DNA of 64,000 nucleotides from Streptomyces shenzhenensis (GCF_003688995.1 NZ_PENI01000019.1:62001-126000); one strand, 5' to 3'. Shown: positions 8,080 through 15,465, counted from the stretch's first letter. The notes: generated by a model from the letters alone, not told the origin. Program-made: numbers and translations.

Positions 8080-8580
8080 CTACTGGCCCACAGTAAGCGA
8101 CCAGCGGACAGAGGAAGGAGCAGTCACGGACACAACCCCGTTCTCCCGGCCCTTCTTGAGACGCAGCTCGTTGTACGTGCTGCTGACCTCACTGGCCACG
8201 CATTCCAGTGGGAAGCTGAGCCCCATCGGCCGAACCTCGACCGTCAGCGTGCCCTTGCCCTGGCAGTTCACCAACACGGACAGTGGTTGTGTGGTGATGT
8301 GCCCCAGCTCAAGTTCACGGTTGCCCTTGGCCGAAGCCACTTGGGTCAGCGGTTCCCCAGATGGCAGCTTGGGGGCTTTGGTGACCGCTTCTCCCGCGAT
8401 GTGTTCCGCCCTGGCGGAGTTCTCCCCCGGCGTTGCGGACGCCGTCGTGGCAGGCGTGGTGGTTCTGTCGGGGCCTTCCGCCTGATCGTTCCCTGAGCAG
8501 CCATCGAGTGCGAAGCCACCCAGTATCACGCAGACCGCAAGGACGCCTGGACGGCGGGTCGATCGGGCGACTGTGGACAT
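8080..8580 (-). CDS. Putative lipoprotein of unknown function
   Basis: 166 residues. The N-terminus is a lipoprotein signal: basic STVARSTRRPG, hydrophobic VLAVCVILGGFAL, then DGCSGN with the lipobox Cys near residue 28. A Thr/Ala/Pro linker follows, then a globular half (LTQVASAKGNRELELGHITT, VNCQGKGTLTVEVRPMGLSF) with two Cys that could pair. Its ATG overlaps the upstream gene's stop codon as TGATG, so the two are coupled. It lies inside the element inserted in pth. No family is recognised. Confidence 0.75.
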   Translation of the reverse strand: MSTVARSTRRPGVLAVCVILGGFALDGCSGNDQAEGPDRTTTPATTASATPGENSARAEHIAGEAVTKAPKLPSGEPLTQVASAKGNRELELGHITTQPLSVLVNCQGKGTLTVEVRPMGLSFPLECVASEVSSTYNELRLKKGRENGVVSVTAPSSVRWSLTVGQ

Positions 8581-9098
8581 CAGCTCTCCCAGAGATACCA
8601 GCCGACCTTGTAGGGGCTGTAGCTGGTGATGGTTTTGCGAGTGGAGGATTGGCAGTTGCTGTAGAGGATGTAGCTGACCCCTGTGTGCTTGAGTCGGTAG
8701 ACGCCGTACTTGGCATTCGTAGTCTTCTTGGACGGCGTGTCCACGCTGATGGTGTTGCCCAACTTCGCGGTGAGCTTCGCGGACAGGTTCACGTCGAACT
8801 TGCCTTCGAGCTTCGCCAGCATCGTGTTGATGCTCGTCTGCAGACCGGACGTCACGCTGACTCCGACTTCACCGGTCACTTCTGACGTAAAGGTCGACTT
8901 GGCGGTTCGGGACGTGCCGTTGTAATTCGCCAGCGTGGGGCCCACCCCCTTGTGGTACTGCTTGCCCTGAGTTGACGGTGTGTAGACCCCGTGCGACGGT
9001 CCACAGTACTCGCTGTTCGGCCAGTCCTTGGGGGGTGCCGGTATCACTGTGGGTTCGTCCGGCATCCCGTTTCCCCCATCAGGAACGTCGGTCACCAC
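8580..9098 (-). CDS. Putative secreted protein, possibly N-terminally truncated
   Basis: 172 residues from GTG at 9098. The body looks exported: few Cys, many Thr/Ser/Lys, alternating beta-like segments (STFTSEVTGEVGVSVTSG, LSAKLTAKLGNTISVDTPSK) and an aromatic end, YKVGWYLWES. Yet no signal peptide precedes it. The frame upstream of 9098 stops at 9117-9119 and the adjoining DNA is AT-richer and looks worn. Either the signal sequence was lost by mutation or export is non-classical. Its stop overlaps the start of the lipoprotein gene (TGATG). The family is unknown; a toxin- or lysin-like beta protein is possible but not shown. Confidence 0.6.
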   Translation of the reverse strand: MVTDVPDGGNGMPDEPTVIPAPPKDWPNSEYCGPSHGVYTPSTQGKQYHKGVGPTLANYNGTSRTAKSTFTSEVTGEVGVSVTSGLQTSINTMLAKLEGKFDVNLSAKLTAKLGNTISVDTPSKKTTNAKYGVYRLKHTGVSYILYSNCQSSTRKTITSYSPYKVGWYLWES

Positions 9099-9458
9099 TT
9101 GGAGATTAAGTGAAGGTCATGGGCACGTCAGTCTGCTTCTTGATCTTCTGAGCCTAATTTGAGCTCGCAGGGGAACAAGTGTGTGTCGAACGCCCTGCTG
9201 TCACCTGGATACCCCGCCCGATTCCACGGCCTGGCGGACCGCTGCCAGCATGAGACTGGGTACCGCTACCAGACCTCGGACCCACCACAGCCCCGAGGCC
9301 CGGAACGGCCGGTCCACGCAGGGTGTGCCCCTCCCCGGCCCCATGGGAGGGGCACACTCACCCCTCGCCGCTGAACCAAGGCACCCTGACCAGTGGCTAT
9401 CGGCCCCTGCTGCCTTCGGGCGGCAGGGGCCATTTCGTCATGCCCAGGCGCGCTGGCG
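9099..9458. other. Gene-poor stretch with two hairpins
   Basis: No convincing gene. One perfect 13-bp inverted repeat, GTGTGCCCCTCCC with complement, spans 9323-9357 (9-nt loop). A second hairpin, GGCCCCTGCTGCC/GGCGGCAGGGGCC at 9402-9431 with a TTCG loop and one G-U pair, sits 27 bp past the flavoprotein stop and is its likely terminator. Short reading frames on both strands have unnatural composition. Confidence 0.6.
9402..9431 (-). terminator. Terminator of the XRE-flavoprotein operon
   Basis: A 13-bp stem with a TTCG tetraloop, positioned just downstream of the flavoprotein gene on the minus strand. Confidence 0.65.
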
Positions 9459-10001
9459 TCAGGCGCCGGCCAACCGCCGCACGCCGGCCAGCGCGCTACC
9501 CCACGGGAACGCCTTCGGATTCCCCTGCTTCGGCGGATGCGACGCATAACCGTCCGGCCCGTCGAGCACGAGAACACCCTGCTCCCGCAACGCAGCGATC
9601 GACCGCGCCACCGCAGGCTGCGCACCCTGCGCCTGGTTGAAGTACGGCATCGCCGCCACCGGCACGCCCATGTGCACCGCCTCCGACGGAATGCCGATCG
9701 CCACAGTGTCGGAGATGCCCGCGCCCCACTTGTTCAGCGTCGTGCACGACATCGGCGCCACCAGCATCGCGTCCGCCTTCGGCAACACATCCTTCTCCCA
9801 CGGCAGCTTGTACCGCGACCGCACCGGACGACCGGTCAACTCCACGAGTTCCTGCATCCGCGGCTCCCACCAGCCTGCCGCGGACGGAGTGAGGAGCAGG
9901 CACACGTCCCACCCGTCAGCCTGCCCAGCACGCACGCCGTCGTCGATGTACTGGGTGGGCCCTGCAGCACAAGCGATCAGATATAGCACTGGAGTCGTCA
10001 T
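9459..10001 (-). CDS. HFCD-type flavoprotein (phosphopantothenoylcysteine decarboxylase fold)
   Basis: 180 residues. VLYLIACAAGPTQYIDDGVR at the start, ADAMLVAPMSCTTLNKWGAG in the middle and the MGVPVAAMPYFNQAQG segment match the flavin-binding homo-oligomeric Cys decarboxylase (HFCD) fold shared by CoaBC, Dfp, EpiD and MrsD. Such enzymes bind FMN and can decarboxylate C-terminal Cys; the true reaction here is unknown. The ATG overlaps the stop of the upstream XRE regulator by four bases (ATGA), so the two form a coupled operon, a pairing common in actinomycetes. It lies within the inserted element, near a possible RiPP cassette whose peptide has no Cys, so a direct role there is doubtful. 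Confidence 0.85.
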   Translation of the reverse strand: MTTPVLYLIACAAGPTQYIDDGVRAGQADGWDVCLLLTPSAAGWWEPRMQELVELTGRPVRSRYKLPWEKDVLPKADAMLVAPMSCTTLNKWGAGISDTVAIGIPSEAVHMGVPVAAMPYFNQAQGAQPAVARSIAALREQGVLVLDGPDGYASHPPKQGNPKAFPWGSALAGVRRLAGA

Positions 10002-11213
10002 GCGCGGAGTCCACAGCGTTTGGCCAGCGCACGCAACTCGCCGCCAGGGGACGCGGTTGCGCCGACGATGTCCTTGACCAGGTTCACCGTGTCCGGCCGA
10101 CCCCGCACCTCCTCGGGCGCCAGCTTGTCAGCCGCCAGGAGTTCCTTCACCGCGGTGTCCTTGTGCCGTGTCAAGAGCGAAGCGCGTGCCATCGCGACGT
10201 GATGGCCGGCCTGCCGCTCCCGGGTCATTCCGGCGACCGCTTCCGGGCTCACCTTTGTCCGCGGCTTCGAGTGCCGACCAGCCGTCCTCGAAGCGGATCA
10301 GCATGTCTACCCGGTGCAGGCCGACGTTGGTCGGGCCGAACATCGTCCAGTCCTGGTTGAGGTCGTCGCCCTGGCGCTTGGCGACGTCCGCGGCCTCGTC
10401 GACGAAGTTGGTGGCCGCGCGAACCCGGGCGGTGGTGCGTTCCTGCGAGGACGCGGCAAGGGCGGCGGACAGGTACAGCATGCCGAGGGTGGACAGGCCG
10501 AGCGGTCCCCGCTCGACGAGGCCGCCCTGGAGGCGGCACGCAGAGGTGATGGCGAACTCCACGGCCGTCTCCGGCCGCTGCTGGTACACGAGGCTCTTCG
10601 CCACTCTGCGGGCCGCAGCCCCGATCTGGGCCGGGTCCCCGGATCGCTCCGCTGCGACGAGCGCGCGGTCCGCGGCGAGCGCTGCCTGAGTCGCGGTCGC
10701 CTCCCCGTACTTGTGCAGGTACGACGTCACCAGCTGGTAGACGCGGGACAGCACGCCTTGGGCTTCGGACTGGGCGCCGACGGGTGCGTTGTGTGCTGCC
10801 TGCCCGGCACCGGCGATCAGGGCGGGTAGTTCCCGGGCGAGGGTGGCGTAGTGGCATGCCTGAAACGCTTCGCAGCAGTAGACGAGGCGCTGCTGGAGGA
10901 CGGCCAGCGCGGGCGGCTCGGTGGAGGGTGCGGGCCCGTAGAGGGCGTCGATGACGCCGATGGCGTCGGCGGGCGGGGCACTGCCCGCGGGTGGTTCGGA
11001 CAGGCTGTCGGTCAAGAGTTGCTCCAGTGGTACGCGCAGAACTTCAGCCGCACGCACCAGTACCGACAGGCGGGGGTCTTATTGTCGTTTCCCGCCTTCG
11101 ATGTCCTGCACCCATCGCTTCGTCTGCCCCATGAGCTGGCCAAAGTCGGTCTGGGTGAAGCCGCGCCGAGCGCGCCAGTACGCGATGCGGCGGCCGATGC
11201 CTGAAGTGTCCAC
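9998..11213 (-). pseudogene. XRE-family regulator with in-frame stop and frameshift
   Basis: From GTG at 11213 the N-terminus reads IGRRIAYWRARRGFTQTDFGQ then MGQTKRWVQDIEGGKRQ, a classic XRE helix-turn-helix. A TAA at 11079-11081 then interrupts it in the same frame. Reading on, DPRLSVLVRAAEVL and a long helical, TPR-like C-terminal half follow. At about 10250 one extra G shifts the frame; the rest (VSPEAVAGMTRERQ to LAKRCGLRA) continues in the next frame to a TGA overlapping the flavoprotein start. Without the two lesions this would be an approximately 405-residue regulator of the type usually paired with HFCD flavoproteins. Sequencing error could explain the indel but hardly the substitution-type stop. 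Confidence 0.75.
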
Positions 11214-11230
11214 GTGCGCCCCAGGAACAA

Positions 11231-11249
11231 GGCACGCACTTTGCGTGCC
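11231..11249. promoter_or_regulatory. Candidate operator between divergent genes
   Basis: GGCACGC (11231-11237), ACTTT, then GCGTGCC (11243-11249): a perfect 7-bp inverted repeat, 18 bp upstream of the XRE start and 70 bp upstream of the divergent gene at 11319. Position and symmetry suit autoregulation by the XRE protein. Confidence 0.45.
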
Positions 11250-11318
11250 CTCCACTGTTGTACCGCGTCCTACGGTGCCTGTGTGAGAGGGATCACCGTG
11301 ACCGTGGAGGCGTGACCG

Positions 11319-11909
11319 ATGCAGGGGACAGACCGGCACCTGGCGACGGAGCACTGGCTGTTATCGACGCTCGACGGCCCGCACCGCGACCGCGCCCGGC
11401 TGGAGTGGCAGGAGCACGGCGTAGCCCTCCTGCCGCTCGGGGGCCTCTTCTCGGCGGTCCGGCTGCCCGGGCGCCTGGTGGAGGCTGCGGTCGGCCGCCC
11501 CTTTGCGTCCGCGGAAGTCGACGCGTTCCTTGCCGAGTCCCTCCATGGTTGCCCCGTCATCTACGACCCCCATGGACAGCGCTACTACGCGCTGGTGCCT
11601 GCCACGAAGCCCGTGACATGGAAGAAGGCGGTTGACGACTGGCGGGTGGTGGACGTCGACTGCCTGGGCCGCGGCACCTACCTGGGCGTCCCCCGAGTAA
11701 CTGTCACGCGTCTCGAAGCGCAGGCCCGCGTGTCCTACTGGTCCGTGCCTATCGCCTCCGCTGCCCTGATGTGCGCTCCCCTTACCGTGGCCCGGCTGAT
11801 CGCCGCCGGGCGGCACCGGATGCCCGAGGAGCCGGAGACATGGCGACGCCGCAGGCCGAGGCGGTGGGCGCTGTGCGACCACGACGAGAGCGCGAGCGAG
11901 GCGCCCTGA
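11319..11909 (+). CDS. Conserved actinobacterial protein of unknown function with a TTA codon
   Basis: 196 residues. GGAGG eight bases before the ATG supports the start. The sequence is globular and alpha/beta-like (HGVALLPLGGLFSAVRLPGR, YYALVPATKPVTWKKAVDDW, CLGRGTYLGVPRVTV), with an Arg-rich C-terminus and no transmembrane or signal segment. Similar proteins occur, as far as I recall, next to XRE/flavoprotein genes in many Streptomyces genomes, but none has an assigned role. Codon 15 is TTA (11361-11363), so its translation may depend on the bldA tRNA. It is divergent from the XRE gene across a 105-bp region with an inverted repeat. Confidence 0.75.
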   Translation: MQGTDRHLATEHWLLSTLDGPHRDRARLEWQEHGVALLPLGGLFSAVRLPGRLVEAAVGRPFASAEVDAFLAESLHGCPVIYDPHGQRYYALVPATKPVTWKKAVDDWRVVDVDCLGRGTYLGVPRVTVTRLEAQARVSYWSVPIASAALMCAPLTVARLIAAGRHRMPEEPETWRRRRPRRWALCDHDESASEAP

Positions 11910-11992
11910 GGACGGTCACCGGCCTGCTCGTGTACGTGACGGCCGTGACGGGCCCGGTTCTCGCACTGGTGCTGGCGCAGGTACCGCGCTGA
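11840..11992 (+). CDS. Small single-span membrane peptide
   Basis: 50 residues from an ATG preceded by GGAG, overlapping the last 70 bases of the preceding gene in another frame. The N-terminal half is basic (RPRRERERGALR), followed by one hydrophobic helix (TVTGLLVYVTAVTGPVLALVLA) and a short QVPR end. A positive N-terminus before one helix predicts an N-in membrane peptide. Overlapping tiny membrane genes are easily missed; the coding claim rests on RBS, composition and operon position. Confidence 0.5.
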   Translation: MATPQAEAVGAVRPRRERERGALRTVTGLLVYVTAVTGPVLALVLAQVPR

Positions 11993-12078
11993 CGCACCCC
12001 CATGGCGGCCGCTTCGGGTCAGGGCCGCACCCGTACCCCCGCCGGGCCGAGGACCGCAACCCCGGCTCGGCGGGTCCT

Positions 12079-12118
12079 CCCGCTCCGCTGGAGCACCGCA
12101 AGTCTCCAGCGGAGCGGG
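12079..12118 (+). terminator. Strong hairpin upstream of the peptide-methyltransferase pair
   Basis: A 15-bp perfect stem, CCCGCTCCGCTGGAG (12079-12093) with complement at 12104-12118 and a 10-nt loop. It probably ends the 11319-11992 transcript and isolates the following two-gene cassette. No U-tract follows, as is usual in Streptomyces. Confidence 0.65.
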
Positions 12119-12181
12119 TCTCAACCCCCTTCCCGGCGCAGTCCGGCAGGGCAACGATGTACCGAGCGAACGGAGACAGCG

Positions 12182-12316
12182 ATGAAGCTTCAGATTCACC
12201 TGGGCGGCGGTAACGGAGGCGAGGGCGACGAAGGCGGCGACGGACTGCCGGGCGAGCCCTGGCCGGGGCCGGAGGAGCCCCCGTCCCCCGACGGCGGCCC
12301 CCGCTACGCCGTCTGA
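12182..12316 (+). CDS. Short acidic Gly/Pro-rich peptide, candidate RiPP (imiditide-like) precursor
   Basis: 44 residues from the ATG at 12182 (CGGAGA upstream), ending in a TGA whose last base is the first base of the next gene's ATG (TGATG). The first seven residues (MKLQIHL) could be leader-like. The rest is rich in Gly, Glu, Asp and Pro and contains two Asp-Gly pairs (Asp20-Gly21 and Asp37-Gly38), an Asn11-Gly12 and a lone Trp27, with no Cys or Lys after residue 2. Asp-Gly is the easiest site for aspartimide formation, and the coupled gene is a PIMT-like methyltransferase. This suggests the peptide is its substrate. Peptide function and maturation are inferred. Confidence 0.6.
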   Translation: MKLQIHLGGGNGGEGDEGGDGLPGEPWPGPEEPPSPDGGPRYAV

Positions 12317-13476
12317 TGGCACTGGCCGTGAGGGAGGAGTGGTCCGCTCTGGGCCACTCCCTCCAGGAGAGCGGTGCGATGTCCCCGGAGTGGATGCCGT
12401 CGTTCCTTGCCGTGCCGAGGTCCGCCTTCCTCCCGGAGGTCTTCTGGCCCTTCGACATGGACACCGGCAAGGTCATGGAAGTCGACCGGCGCACCGCCCC
12501 GGAAGACTGGGAGTCGTTCGCGAGTGCCGACATGCCGTTGGTGACCCAGTGGGACGACGGCGAGGGCCACGGCCCCGGCAAGATGCCCACCTCGTCGGCG
12601 TCGATGCCCACGGTCGTCTTCCGCATGCTGGGCGACCTCGACGTACAGCACGGCCACCGCGTTCTGGAGATCGGCACCGGCACCGGCTGGAACGCCGCCC
12701 TCCTGACGCACCGGCTGGGCCCGGACAGGGTCGTGACCATCGAGATCGACAGCAACGTGGCGGCTGCAGCCCGTGACCGCCTCGCAGCCGCCGACCTGCT
12801 CGGCACAGTCCTCACCCGGGACGGGGCGCTCGGCGATCCGGCGGGAGCACCCTACGACCGGATCATCGCCACCGCGGGGCTGCGGCAGATCCCCGGCGCC
12901 TGGCTGGAGCAGGTCCGGCGCCAAGGGGTCATCGTGGCCCCCTGGGGCACGCACTTCGGCAACGAGGACGCCATCGTGCGCCTGACCGTTGGCCCGGAGG
13001 GCGCGAGCGGACCGTTCACCAGGGCCGCGGAGTTCATGAAGGTACGCGCCCAGCGCCTGGCCTTCGACGGCCACTCGGCATACGTACCGGACGGGGTCGG
13101 CGGGGCGTCCCGGTCGACGACGGAGGTGACCGAGGCCGAACTGCTCGGCTCCGGCCGCTTCGAGGCCCGGACGTTCGCGCTCGGGCTCCGCGTCCCCGAC
13201 TGCCACTGCACGGTCGCGGACAAGCGGGACGGCGCACGCCCGGTCTGGTTCTTCGGGCTCACCGACCGCTCCTGGGCGTGCGTGATGTTCCGCGACGGCC
13301 GGCCGACGACCGTGTGGCAGTCCGGCGACCGGGAGCTGTGGCACGAAGTGACCGCAGCCCTGCGCTGGTGGCAGGACGCCGGCGAGCCCGGCTACGACCG
13401 GTTCGGTCTCACCGTCACCAAGGACGGCGCCCAGCACGCGTGGCTGGACACACCGGAGAACTCCTGGCCCGTGTAA
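12316..13476 (+). CDS. PIMT-like (protein L-isoaspartate) O-methyltransferase, peptide-modifying type
   Basis: 386 residues. After an N-terminal helical part with VPRSAFLPEVFWPFD, the substrate-side motif SSASMPTVVFRML and SAM motif I (VLEIGTGTGWNAALL) appear, followed by VVTIEIDSNVAAAARDRL, the acidic loop, and YDRIIATAGLRQIPGAWLEQVRRQG. These are hallmarks of PIMT relatives. At 386 residues it is much longer than housekeeping PIMT (about 210) and carries an extra C-terminal domain of about 170 residues. That length matches the RiPP-associated type that methylates Asp side chains so they collapse to aspartimide. No ATP-grasp or lanthionine synthetase gene is nearby, so the coupled 44-residue peptide is the obvious candidate substrate. 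Confidence 0.85.
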   Translation: MALAVREEWSALGHSLQESGAMSPEWMPSFLAVPRSAFLPEVFWPFDMDTGKVMEVDRRTAPEDWESFASADMPLVTQWDDGEGHGPGKMPTSSASMPTVVFRMLGDLDVQHGHRVLEIGTGTGWNAALLTHRLGPDRVVTIEIDSNVAAAARDRLAAADLLGTVLTRDGALGDPAGAPYDRIIATAGLRQIPGAWLEQVRRQGVIVAPWGTHFGNEDAIVRLTVGPEGASGPFTRAAEFMKVRAQRLAFDGHSAYVPDGVGGASRSTTEVTEAELLGSGRFEARTFALGLRVPDCHCTVADKRDGARPVWFFGLTDRSWACVMFRDGRPTTVWQSGDRELWHEVTAALRWWQDAGEPGYDRFGLTVTKDGAQHAWLDTPENSWPV

Positions 13477-13510
13477 CCAGTCCCGCACGCCAAGGGCGGT
13501 CGACGCCACC

Positions 13511-13542
13511 GGGCCCGCTGCTGAGCATCAGGCAGCGGGCCC
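13511..13542 (+). terminator. First of two tandem terminators after the methyltransferase
   Basis: GGGCCCGCTGC (13511-13521) pairs with GCAGCGGGCCC (13532-13542), an 11-bp stem with a 10-nt loop. It lies 34 bp past the stop codon. Confidence 0.65.
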
Positions 13543-13592
13543 ATGTGCCCCGGACGTGGCCAGCCCACCCAGACCCGCTGACCTTGTGCACG

Positions 13593-13634
13593 GGCCCCGC
13601 TCGTCTGCCTCCCCCGTGGCAGACGAGCGGGGCC
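13593..13634 (+). terminator. Second, stronger tandem terminator
   Basis: A 17-bp perfect stem, GGCCCCGCTCGTCTGCC (13593-13609) with complement at 13618-13634 and an 8-nt loop, followed by TTGCTGTTGTT. This is the best intrinsic-terminator shape in the window. Confidence 0.8.
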
Positions 13635-13826
13635 TTGCTGTTGTTGCCGGCCTGAGCCCCGGTTCCGTGTTGCGTGCCATTCTTCAACTCACCGAACACA
13701 AAGGACTTTTCGAGTCTTTTCGATAGACACTCGCACGCGCCAATGGCACAATCGGTGATCGCTAAACAACACTAGGCAAGTGTTTTGTGGCTGAAAGATG
13801 CTCATGGAACCGATCTGTGCAGTAAT

Positions 13827-13832
13827 CCCCGG
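13827..13832 (+). other. attR-like right junction of the inserted element
   Basis: CCCCGG repeats the left-junction hexamer (7322-7327). Joining the left flank to the right flank across this core restores an uninterrupted pth frame reading FTEIAPGAYTVVADHPALG. Confidence 0.6.
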
Positions 13833-13887
13833 CGCGTACACGGTGGTCGCCGACCATCCGGCTCTGGGCCGCCGGGGCGGAGCCTGA
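13831..13887 (+). pseudogene. Displaced 3' end of the peptidyl-tRNA hydrolase gene
   Basis: Eighteen codons, GAYTVVADHPALGRRGGA and a TGA at 13885-13887, have no start of their own. They match the C-terminus I expect for Streptomyces Pth2-like proteins, which is exactly what the 6655-7388 copy lacks. This is the main evidence that about 6.5 kb was inserted into pth. Confidence 0.75.
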
Positions 13888-14029
13888 CCCGGCCCGCGCG
13901 GCATCGCCGGCCGCCGGGAACCTCAAATGTTGCTCTGAAGACCCGGGCTGCGGGGTTCGGGGCCGGTCGGCCGGGCCATACCTCCGTCACGCCACGACGG
14001 CGGCGAGGAGGCACGGAGGGGGCAGGGCG

Positions 14030-15334
14030 ATGCGACGACTGGGGACGGGGATCGGCTGGCGACCGGAGATCGCGGACGCCGTGGAGCACATGCCGGGCAT
14101 CGACTGGGTCGAGGTCGTGGCGGAGAACGTGTGCCCCGGGCATCTGCCCGCGTCGCTGCTGCGGCTGCGCGAACGCGGGGTGACCGTGGTCCCGCACGGG
14201 GTCTCGCTCGGCCTCGGCGACGCGGACCGGCCCGACGAGGGCCGACTGACCGCCCTCGCCGAACGCGCCACCGCGCTGGGCTCGCCCCTGGTCACCGAGC
14301 ACATCGCGTTCGTCAGGGCCGGCGGCCCGCTGACCGCGTCCCCGCGCCTGGAAGCGGGCCATCTGCTGCCCGTGCCGCGCACCCGTGACGCCCTCGACGT
14401 GCTGTGCGCGAACGTGCGCATCGCCCAGCAGGCCCTGCCGGTGCCGCTCGCCGTGGAGAACATCGCCGCGCTGATCTCCTGGCCCGGCGAGGAGTTGAGC
14501 GAGGGGCAGTTCCTGTACGAACTGGCCGACCGGACCGGTGTGCGGCTGCTCATCGACGTGGCGAACCTGCACACCAACCACGTCAACCGCGGCGACGACC
14601 CGGCCCGGGCGCTCGCCGAACTGCCGCTGGAGGCCATCGCGTACGTCCATGTCGCGGGCGGATTCGAGCGCGACGGCGTGTGGCACGACAGCCACGCCCA
14701 CCCGGTCCCGCGGCCGGTCCTCGACATCCTGACCGACCTGGCCTCCCGGGTCCGGCCGCCGGGGGTGCTGCTGGAGCGCGACGAGAACTTCCCCGGACCC
14801 GGGGAACTGGAGCGGGAGTTGGCGGCCGTCCGGACGGCCGTGGACGAGGGCGCCGTACACCGGCGTGCCGCCGCCCCGCGGCCGACGGCACGGACGGCCG
14901 CGCGGGCGGCAGCCGAACCGAACCGGGAACGGGTCGCGCTCGCCCAGGCTGCGGTGCTCTCCGCGCTGGTCGCCGGGACCCCGCTGCCCGAGGGCTTCGA
15001 CCGGGTGCGGATGGGGGTGCAGGCACGGGCGCTCGCCGCGAAGCGGGCGGACGTGGTGGCCAAGGTCGCGCCAGAACTGCCCGCGGTCCTCGGTGCCCGG
15101 TACCGCCCGGCGTTCCTCGACTACGCGCAGGCACAGCCGATGACCGGCGGATACCGACGGGACGCGCTGGACTTCGTGGCACATCTGCTGCGCACACGGC
15201 GCCCCGAGGACGCCGGGGTACGGCGGGAGCTGCGCACATGGTGGCTGGAACGATCGGGACCCACGCCACGATCCCAGCGCCGGGTCGCCCGGGTGAGCCG
15301 GGCAGCACGACGGGTACTGGCCCGCAGGGGATGA
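14030..15334 (+). CDS. DUF692/MNIO family protein with extra C-terminal domain
   Basis: 434 residues. Residues 1-285 form the TIM-barrel-like MNIO (multinuclear non-heme iron oxidative) domain: GIGWRPEIADAVEHMPGIDW, TEHIAF (His), LAVENIAAL (Glu), LIDVANLHTNHVN (Asp/His), HVAGG, DSHAHPVP (His) and LLERDENFP (Glu) supply the iron ligands. Relatives such as MbnB and TglH oxidise Cys in RiPP precursors. Residues about 300-400 form a second helical domain (LPEGFDRVRMGVQARALAAKRADVVAKVAPEL) resembling partner/recruitment domains that are separate proteins elsewhere. No Cys-rich precursor is visible beside it. It sits right after the original pth end, as expected for conserved chromosome. Confidence 0.85.
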   Translation: MRRLGTGIGWRPEIADAVEHMPGIDWVEVVAENVCPGHLPASLLRLRERGVTVVPHGVSLGLGDADRPDEGRLTALAERATALGSPLVTEHIAFVRAGGPLTASPRLEAGHLLPVPRTRDALDVLCANVRIAQQALPVPLAVENIAALISWPGEELSEGQFLYELADRTGVRLLIDVANLHTNHVNRGDDPARALAELPLEAIAYVHVAGGFERDGVWHDSHAHPVPRPVLDILTDLASRVRPPGVLLERDENFPGPGELERELAAVRTAVDEGAVHRRAAAPRPTARTAARAAAEPNRERVALAQAAVLSALVAGTPLPEGFDRVRMGVQARALAAKRADVVAKVAPELPAVLGARYRPAFLDYAQAQPMTGGYRRDALDFVAHLLRTRRPEDAGVRRELRTWWLERSGPTPRSQRRVARVSRAARRVLARRG

Positions 15335-15465
15335 CAGGACCCGGGAGCGGCGGGGCGCCGGGCAGACGCGGACCACGCGGACGGTCGGGGCGGTCTGCGC
15401 AGTAATATGCCGACTCGCGCCCACCCCACGCACACCGGCTTGCGGTGCCGCACGCAGGAGGCACC

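Larger units (their letters stand above)
13635..14029. other. Right end of the inserted element, resumed pth end and MNIO leader
   Basis: 13635-13826 is noticeably AT-rich for this genome (runs such as CTTTTCGAGTCTTTTCGATAG) and carries no convincing gene; it is the expected place for an attachment arm. The pth reading frame resumes at 13831-13887. The remaining 142 bases to 14029 are high-GC leader for the MNIO gene with a GGAGG-containing purine stretch. Confidence 0.55.

Noticed and set aside
9159..9549. Short plus-strand frames between 9159 and 9549
   Set aside because: Unnatural Pro/Arg/His-rich composition, no RBS, and they run across two hairpins and the flavoprotein gene on the other strand.
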